DNA from: Lepas anatifera
Taxonomy: Eukaryota > Arthropoda > Thecostraca > Lepadidae
Reading direction: 5' to 3'
Assembly: GCA_034440635.1 (NCBI GenBank)
Contig: JAOTON010001702.1
Coordinates: forward strand, 644,278-708,277
DNA: 64,000 bases
Shown one piece after another: positions 56,704 to 64,000 of the stretch. The translations under genes and the position numbers were made by a program. Positions within the stretch are counted from its first letter, which is position 1; each line of letters starts with the position of its first letter. The notes beneath the pieces are model-generated. The model was not told the origin of the DNA. It made no database searches and worked only from the letters and a program-made list of their open reading frames with translations.

Positions 56704-58660
56704 CTTTGTACACTGTCTCAAGGGTGTAACGTCCATCGCCCTCGTACGTTGGTACACTTGTCTTAAAGGGACTGTGGCACCTTCATAACGTGATTTTAAC
56801 TGAGATAGCCAAGTTGTAAAGCAAGTCCGAAAACCCGGTACCCAATATATCATTTGTCTTGGAACTCGAAATTTCCGTAGAAAAAAGCTAAAACCTACCT
56901 GAAATGTACCCCTCATGTGCCCTTAGCAGCAGGCCACATTTCTCATGGCTGCTTGTGTGACGACATATGCTGACGTCACAGTGCTCGAATTGAATCGAAT
57001 TCAATCGAAGCTCTTGAAGCGTATTGAATATGGTAGTGGCTGCCAGATCATGACATCATCCACAGGCAGATATTAATTTCTTTCCCTAAAGGAGAATTTT
57101 AAAATTCAAAATATCGAGCTTATTGTACATTTTTTCAGAGAAACCATGGACGCCTCCTTGATTTTCGGCTAAAAGTTCCCCTAATTACACTAAATTCCCG
57201 TATTCGACCAAGGCGCCACATTCCCTTTAAGGGTGTAACGTCCTTCACTACTCGTCCGTTCGTACACTGTCTCTAGGGTGTTATGTCCATCACCCTCGTC
57301 CGTTCGTAAACAGTCTCAGGGGTCATCACAAAGTCTATCACACTCGTCCGTTTCTACACTGTTTCTAGGGTGTAATGTCCATCAGACTCGTCCGTTCGTA
57401 AACAGTCTCAAGGGTCATCACAAAGTCCATCACACTCGTCCGTTTCTACACTGTCTCTAGGGTGTTATGTCCATCACCCTCGTCCGTTCGTAAACAGTCT
57501 CAAGGGTCATCACAAAGTCCATCACACTCGTCCGTTTCTACACTGTCTCTAGGGTGTAATGTCCATCACCCTCGTCTGTTCGAAAACAGTCTCAAAGGTC
57601 ATCACAAAGTCCATCACACTCGTCCGTTTCTACGCTGTCTCTAGGGTGTAATGTCCATCACACTCGTCCGTTCATAAACAGTCTCAAGGGTCATCACAAA
57701 GTCCATCACACTCGTCCGTTTCTACACTGTTTCTAGGGTGTAATGTCCATCAGACTCGTCCGTTCGTAAACAGTCTCAAGGGTCATCACAAAGTCCATCA
57801 CACTCGTCCGTTTCTACACTGTTTCTAGGGTGTAATGTCCATCAGACTCGTCCGTTCGTAAACAGTCTCAAGGGTCATCACAAAGTCCATCACACTCGTC
57901 CGTTTCTACACTGTTTCTAGGGTGTAATGTCCATCACCCTCGTCCGTTCGTAAACAGTCTCAAGGGTCATCACAAAGTCCATCACACTCGTCCGTTTCTA
58001 CACAGTCTCTAGGGTGTAATGTCCATCACCCTCGTCCGTTCATAAACAGTCTCAAGGGTCATCACAAAGTCCATCACACTCGTCCGTTTCTACACTGTCT
58101 CTAGGGTGTTATGTCCATCACCCTCGTCCGTTCGTAAACAGTCTCAAGGGTCATCACAAAGTCCATCACACTCGCCCGTTTCTACACTGTCTCTAGGGTG
58201 TAATGTCCATCAGACTCGTCCGTTCGTAAACAGTCTCAAGGGTCATCACAAAGTCCATCACACTCGTCCGTTTCTACACTGTCTCTAGGGTGTAATGTCC
58301 ATCACCCTCGTCCGTTCAAAACAGTCTCAAAGGGTCATCACAAAGTCCATCACACTCGTCCGTTTCTACACTGTCTCTAGGGTGTAATGTCCATCAGACT
58401 CGTCCGTTCGTAAACAGTCTCAAGGGTCATCACAAAGTCCATCACACTCGTCCGTTTCTACACAGTCTCTAGGGTGTAATGTCCATCACCCTCGTCCGTT
58501 CATAAACAGTCTCAAGGGTCATCACAAAGTCCATCACACTCGTCCGTTTCTACACTGTTTCTAGGGTGTAATGTCCATCAGACTCGTCCGTTCGTAAACA
58601 GTCTCAAGGGTCACCACAATGTCCATCACACTCGTCCGTTTCTACACTGTCTCAAGGGTA
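56704..58660 (+). repeat. 92-bp satellite array, interrupted by element C3
   Basis: Unit: CTCTAGGGTGTAATGTCCAT, CACCCTCGTCCGTTCGTAAA, CAGTCTCAAGGGTCATCACA, AAGTCCATCACACTCGTCCG, TTTCTACACTGT. Each 92-bp unit is two related halves of about 46 bp, so the array arose from a dimer. About 15 units are right of C3; a single diverged half-unit lies left of it. Open frames recur at exact multiples of 92 bp. Confidence 0.95.
56767..57226 (-). mobile_element. Family C TTAA element, copy C3 (inside the satellite)
   Basis: It is flanked by TTAA at 56763-56766 and 57227-57230. Ends AGGGACTGTGGCACCTTC and AAGGCGCCACATTCCCT. Satellite text lies on both sides. It retains an uninterrupted TTAA where copy C1 holds element A1. 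Confidence 0.9.
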
Positions 58661-60297
58661 TAACGCCCATCATCACTCGTCCGCTTCCTAAACTGAATAC
58701 TGTCTAACTCTTCTTGGTCGTAAGCCATTGCCAGCTGGTTAGCAAGCCCGGCACCTCCGGAACATTTACTTTTTCACAATAAATACACTTCAGGGAGGGG
58801 GGGTTACATCTCACCAGAGCCAAGCAATATCAAGTAATGTCATATATAATTTAGTCAGTACGTGACCACTGGCTCTCCTTCCAAAGATGAGGCTAATAAA
58901 CTTGGAAATTTCCGGAGATCGTCTTGATTTTACTGGGCGTAAGAATTCCCCAAAAGAATTCCCCAAATTAGACAGAGAGGAAGTAAGACAGCCATGCCGA
59001 TTGGATGTAAAACATAGCCATTCAACATCCCATGCACAAACTTCTGTACATCACCCTCTCGTAGTTCGTCTACATTCGACCTTTAGTAAAAGGAATGGCA
59101 GCACTCCATGATTCGGCGACACTCACATACACAGTTTCTGAACATGGTTCCGGATCAAATATGGCGACCATGTTTCACCTCTTGCCTGGCAGGTAAAGTC
59201 GTAAGACGGCGCCCAACTATTAAGAGATTTATGCAACCATACCACACACAAACCGTCATCCAAATCTGACCGGTACAGGCCACACAGCAAGCAACTATCC
59301 GTTGATAGCTTCAGGGCAGCTCGGCACTAAAGCTGGAGACGAAAGATGACATACATGACCGGGAATTTATAAAGTGTGTATCATAATTTTTAGTTAGTGT
59401 CAAAATGCATATTTAAAATCATGTTTTGATCGACTTTTTCAGAATTCGGGTAAGGCAAAGTTGGACAAAATGATAAGCCTTAAAATTCGATCTTCAGAGG
59501 TCTAGTCATCAAGTGCTTTACGGGTTACAATATACGGGGAATTGTATCTGAAGAGAACTCAAGTATCTACATGATGCCACTAACCGCATTGTTCTATCTT
59601 GAGAAATAGGGTTCTATTTGTCTTCAGATGACAAATTTTCGCAAAACGTGTAAATCAAGATTACCTCCATCTCTGACCTTAGAGGTCAGATGATCAAAAT
59701 CTGGTGGGCAATGATACCCCCATTATACTTCACTTTCTCCTCACAAAACTTAACAAAATTGAAGACTATGACTGCGCTTTTTGCGAGATCGTGGCACGAC
59801 TCAAAATGTTACACATACACAAAGCACACCCGAACTTCCATACTTGTCCAAACTGAAGATTGTTGTCTTGTGTTTTTGGAGGCTTAAATTTTCAGTGAGT
59901 TTTGAGATAGACAGTTGAGTTGAACAGATATGTATTTTTCAAGCGATGTAGTCATACAATGGAGGTTTGATGTATGGCCCGATACCGAAAGCTGTGTGTC
60001 TTCGGCAAAGTGAATGATGGAAGATTCTCAGCACGAATATTAATTTCGTTGGCAAAAGGTAGACGCGAGGTAGAAGTTAACCGACCCTGAAATAGACGTT
60101 CGGGTGAGCTTCTGACAACGTTTTGTACATTTGGAAACTGATCTTGGACTGCCGTTGACGATCTTCATGATAGTCTTTAGACCAATGATAAGATACGCCG
60201 TACAATTCTATTTCTTACAAAAAGTCCTAATGACTGCTAATATCAAATAATTCGACAGGTCTGATAGCACGAAAATGATATTTCGCATTCATCCATA
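58661..60297. other. No recognised gene
   Basis: AT-rich with short open frames on both strands; no domain or element ends recognised. Confidence 0.35.
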
Positions 60298-61355
60298 GCC
60301 CAGTAAACCTGGCCCGTCACTGTAGTCAGATAAACCTGGCACCGTCACCGCAGTCAGGTAAACCTGGCCCCGTCACCGCAGTCAGGTAAACCTGGCCCCG
60401 TCACCGCAGTCAGGTAAACCTGGCCCCGTCACCGCAGTCAGGGTAAAACCCCGTCCATCACCGCAGTCAGGTAAACCCGGTCCGTCACCGCAGTCAGGTA
60501 AAACCCGGTCCGTCACCGCAGTCAGGTAAACCCTGGCCCCGTCACCGCAGTCAGGTAAGCCCCGTCCGTCACCGAAGTCAGGTGGTAAACTCCGCCCCGT
60601 CACCGCAGTCAGGTAAACCTGGCCGTCCGTCACCGCAGTCAGGTAAACCCGGTCCGTCACCGCAGTCAGGTAAACCCTCGTCCGTCACTGCAGTCAGGTA
60701 AACCCTGGCCCCGTCACCGCAGTCAGGTAAACCTCGTCCGTCACCGAAGTCAGGTGAACCTGGCCCATCACCGCAGTCAGGTAAACCCCGTCCGTCACCG
60801 CAGTCAGGTAAAGCCCGGTCCGTCACCGCAGTCAGGTAAACCTGGCCCCGTCACCGCAGTTAGGTAAAACCCCGTCCGTCACCGCAGTCAGGTAAACCCG
60901 GTCCGTCACCGCAGTCAGGTAAACCTGGCCCGTCACCGCAGCCAGGTAAACCCGGTCCGTCACCGCAGTCAGGTAAATCTGGTCCGTCTCTGAAGTCAGG
61001 TAAACCTGGCCCGTCACCGCAGTCAGGTAAACCCGGGACCCGTCACTGCAGTCAGGTAAACCTGGTCCGTCTCTGAAGTCAGGTAAACCTGGCCCCGTCA
61101 CCGCAGTCAGGTAAACCCGGTCCGTCACCGCAGTCAGGTAAACCTGGTCCGTCTCTAAAGTCAGGTAAACCTGACCCCGTCACCGCAGTCAGGTAAACCC
61201 GGCCCGTCACTGCAGTCAGGTAAACCTGGTCCGTCTCTGCAGTCAGGTAAACCCGGTCCGTCAGCCCAGTCAGGTAAACCTGGCCCCGTCACCGCAGTCA
61301 GGTAAACCCGGTCCGTCACTACAGTCAGGTAAACCCGGTCCGTCACCGCAGTCTA
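60298..61355 (+). repeat. 28-30 bp minisatellite, about 1 kb
   Basis: Unit: CCCCGTCACCGCAGTCAGGT then AAACCTGG, with CCCGGTCCGTCACCGC and TCTGAAGTC variants and lengths of 28-30 bp. About 36 copies. Minus-strand frames reading YLTAVTD/GLPDCGDG are repeat shadows. Confidence 0.93.
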
Positions 61356-62079
61356 GTACGGCATCTTTCGAATGAGTTGTGTGGGAACCCTGTCGGAGCT
61401 TCAGATAAAAACTGCACTCTTTTAAATAATATCGATCCTGCCGCATGTATGTACAGCCGGTTCCGCACTGATTGGTGGGTAGGTATTAGTGTCACTTGTT
61501 TTAAGAAATATCTTAAAAACGATTACACTTCTCACAAAGGTTGCGTCTGAAGTAATGTATTTTGAAGAGCTCTTTAACTGTGGACCCCTGAAATCTGGAT
61601 GAGACGTCAATTTTGAAAATTAAGGACAAAAAATGTTTTCGCTGACGCCGATCGCTTTCTGTGTCTTTTCTCAATTTTTCTGGTGATAAAATGTATTTGG
61701 ACTCACTATCCTAATTAGCTCAGAATTAGCTCAGAAACATCGGGCGGAACATATTAAGGCAAACAGTTAAAGCAGTATTGCCAAAATTTACTTCAGATTC
61801 AATTTGTCACCTATTCGGTCAAAAAGCAGGTCAGCTCTCCATCAGTACAGAAAGCAATAAATCTGAAGGTCATTCACTCGTCAATGGTAGGCACATTACA
61901 TTCCATAGGTACATTTCATCCAACTGACTTAATATGCGTAAAGGGCAATTTCACCCGTTGATTATTTGCAGACAATAAAAATTATTTGAAATCGCAACAC
62001 ACCTAGATTTTACCCCGTGCGCATAGTGGCACATCTCTGGCGGCATAGCAAAGTAGGGTAGGCTGATGCCGTGTTTACT
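61356..62079. other. No recognised gene; downstream flank of the USP fragment
   Basis: AT-rich. The minus-strand frame continuing from the USP fragment stays open for about 50 codons beyond 62100 but loses family resemblance. Confidence 0.35.
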
Positions 62080-62616
62080 TTTGCGGCCTGCACTTCCCAT
62101 TACAGAACCATCGTCCATGCGGTGCCAACGCGCGGCTGGCTGGTTCCAGCAGAAGGCGGTGTAGTGGCCGGTCTGGGCGCTGCCATGGTGTTACTACACA
62201 TTATATACAAAGCTGCCAGAGAACTGCGAAGGCCTGCTAACCATTATACTGAGATCAAGGTCACTAAGAGGGAAAGAAACATGCGTCTTTGTCTTGTGCA
62301 AGGCGTTTTCGCTGTAGGAAAACCGCTTCAGGTGTATAATCACCACAGGTGGCAGTCGCTCGATGCCGAAATTCTTGTAGGTGTCCTGTTGCCGCTGACA
62401 ATTTGAACATGTCCAGCCTGAAATGGGATCGCCATGCATATACTGCTGGATACATTGGTGGAGACTGATTTGTGCCAGCGGGTCCGGATTTGGAGGCAGC
62501 GCTAACGACAGCAGAGTTAAGTTCTCGAACGTGACAGATTCGTAGCTGCAAAAGGTGCAGAGAAGCACAGACTTTTCCTGCCCGTAGAAAAGCCGGGATA
62601 TGATGGAATCGTTTGC
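62080..62616 (-). pseudogene. Ubiquitin-specific protease (peptidase C19) C-terminal catalytic fragment
   Basis: The minus strand encodes the second half of a USP domain, the cysteine protease fold that removes ubiquitin. Seen are two CxxC pairs of the zinc finger (CTFC, then WTCSNC), the block NFGIERLPPVVIIHLKRFSY, FPLSDLDLS, and the catalytic histidine box TGHYTAFCWN followed by RWHRMDDGSV. The exon begins at 62616 after a good acceptor (TTGTTCTGTCAG). Just before the histidine box the frame reads YNV, then TAG TAA, then HHGS. The stops are explained by one inserted T and one lost C a few bases apart, so the downstream frame is kept. The catalytic cysteine exon is not found within the window. 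Either a decaying gene copy or a sequence error; the retained intron boundary argues against a processed pseudogene. Confidence 0.75.
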
Positions 62617-63364
62617 CTGACAGAACAATCTTTTTCTCAATTACTTCCGAATTTGGGACCCGACGGAAGTATTTTCCGCACGTCAGTTCATACATCCAGT
62701 TAAAACGCAGCAGATGAGGCAGCAATGGTGTTGGCAGGGAAACATCACTTGAGCGTTATTTCGCAAAAATGGCCACGGCCTACCAATCAGTATGAAACTG
62801 ACTGTACCATACGCTCTGAGATACCTCGGCCACACCACTCAATAAAGGATGTCTAACGAAGCGTGCGAATACGAGACGGAAACTGTTTTTCAACGTAAAT
62901 TACTAGATAACTGGCACGAGGTGCAATAGATTCCACATGGTCCGCAAGCAGGCAGTGGCACTGGATGTAAAAGGTGCATTGGAGTGGAAGCCTCAATCAT
63001 TACAAATACCCCCCCCAGATTGAGTATTTTACAGCGACAGGCTACCAAGAAACATCAGCCACTAACGGAGCGTGAAAGAACGTTTGCGTGGTCTACCTGT
63101 TTTCACTGGTATTCATTCAGGACAGCTCTTCGCTCCTATGAATGACTGGCTTGAACTACTTAACATGAGTTATCTAAAGCATAACAAAAGAACTGTGTAT
63201 GCTACGTTTCCTGGGCTTTTGTGCACTGTTAACAGCGACGGGCGATCAAGAGGTCTGGTATCGGGAGTAAAAAACTAGACTACAAAATAAAGTTCAGAAC
63301 ACGGGAAACCAGTTACCAAAAAAGGTCTGTAAGCTGGAGGCCAGTGTGCAACATTTTGGCATGC
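62617..63364. other. Probable intron and flank of the USP fragment
   Basis: The first bases form the polypyrimidine/AG acceptor. The remainder has no recognised exon; the USP cysteine box was looked for and not seen. Confidence 0.4.
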
Positions 63365-63640
63365 ATACCTTTCCGTCCCATCCAACTGACTCCGTCCCCC
63401 TCACATCCCATTCCACTTCAGCATGTACCGTCCCACTAAAATATTTCCCGTCCCATTCTGTCCCACTTGAGCTTGTCCCGTCCCATTCCGTCCCACTTCC
63501 AGTGTATCCCGTCCCCAATTCGATATGGACCGTCCCATTTCATCTCACTTTTGTTGGTCCCGCCCTGTTCCGTCCCACGCCAGTCTTTTCCCGTCCCATC
63601 CCGTCCTACCCCTCAGTCTTTCTCGTTCCATTCCGTACCG
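63365..63640 (+). repeat. Degenerate CCCGTCCCATTCCGTCCCAC array
   Basis: Imperfect units of about 20-30 bp on CCGTCCCATTCCGTCCCACT theme. Both strands stay open across it (VPSHSVPL-type and SGTEWDG-type translations), which is a repeat effect. Confidence 0.75.
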
Positions 63641-63757
63641 CAATATGCATCCAATACGTTATCCTGTTTCGTCGCACCTCTGCTTTTACCCGTGACATTT
63701 TCAGAACGAAATTATTTCGTCATGTCCCGTTCGAAATGAAACCTGAGGGATAATACC

Positions 63758-64000
63758 TTATTCTATCTCATTTCCCAGCAGCGATGGACGGCAGAGGCCA
63801 CCAGTGCCCGAAAGATAGTAGTGAGGCTGCACGTTCAGACCACTGTAGCGCCCCACTGTTAGAGGGATAGTCCCGTTCGTGCTACCTCCTCCCAATACCG
63901 CGAGCCGCAAAAAGGGGGCGGCCGGCTGGCGGTGAGCCTGCCGACCGGCCGCCACTCGGAGGTAGCCATTAGGCAAGGTGCAGCGGCTGACAGCAGCGGT
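63758..64000 (-). CDS. Hypothetical exon reaching the window edge
   Basis: An open minus frame of about 80 codons enters from beyond the window and ends at a stop near 63758. It contains LRLAVLGGGSTNGTIPLTVG and GLCRPSLLGNE but no domain I recognise. It lies upstream of, and on the same strand as, the USP fragment and could belong to the same transcription unit; nothing in the sequence shows this. Confidence 0.25.
   Translation of the reverse strand, partial: TAAVSRCTLPNGYLRVAAGRQAHRQPAAPFLRLAVLGGGSTNGTIPLTVGRYSGLNVQPHYYLSGTGGLCRPSLLGNEIE

Noticed and set aside
57278..58288. Repeated 60-codon Ser/His-rich frames spaced 184 and 644 bp
   Set aside because: Spacings are multiples of the 92-bp satellite unit; not genes.
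60382..61346. Minus frames with DGPGLPDCGDG repeats
   Set aside because: Shadow of the 28-30 bp minisatellite with changing phase.

Overview
The window looks like nuclear DNA of a metazoan, probably an arthropod and possibly a crustacean. Evidence: no operons; a ubiquitin-protease exon with a spliceosomal acceptor; tRNA-derived SINEs; non-LTR retrotransposon relics; many minisatellites; and dense non-autonomous DNA transposons. The taxon is an inference from repeat content and is low confidence. Only two stretches look like host protein-coding sequence: a 489-codon SH3-domain adaptor on the minus strand (37.0-38.5 kb) and the C-terminal half of a ubiquitin-specific protease catalytic domain on the minus strand (62.1-62.6 kb), which carries two adjacent stops.

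The left third (1.5-23.3 kb) is a mosaic of nested elements that sit on TTAA targets. At least seven families can be told apart by their ends (called A, B, C, E, F, H and J here; G is a further dispersed repeat that hosts some of them). B, A, E, F and H share a plan: a G/C-rich terminal motif duplicated near one end, a family-specific G5...C5 hairpin, and an interior packed with AGGTCA/TGACCT hexamers. Because copies have jumped into one another, empty and filled sites can be compared inside this one window; four comparisons show a duplicated TTAA, as in piggyBac. A broken piggyBac-type transposase lies among them (11.9-12.7 kb).

From 19.4 to 24.6 kb the DNA is short-unit tandem arrays plus a tandem segmental duplication. 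From 26.78 to 33.40 kb is a large imperfect palindrome with arms of 3.76 and 2.73 kb around a 137-bp spacer. Each arm holds a B element and a dead LINE reverse transcriptase. The arms differ in length almost exactly by one B element present only on the left, which gives an order of events.

From 39 to 53 kb there are minisatellites of 22, 29, 31, 36, 44 and 67 bp, a long GT/GC/GA microsatellite, a tRNA-derived SINE, a small hAT-type element with a perfect 8-bp target duplication, and a 984-bp fold-back element with TA flanks. From 53.7 kb to the end are a second LINE relic, the fifth A element, a 92-bp satellite interrupted by a C element, a 28-30 bp minisatellite of about 1 kb, and the ubiquitin-protease fragment. 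No CRISPR array, rRNA gene or standalone tRNA gene was found.
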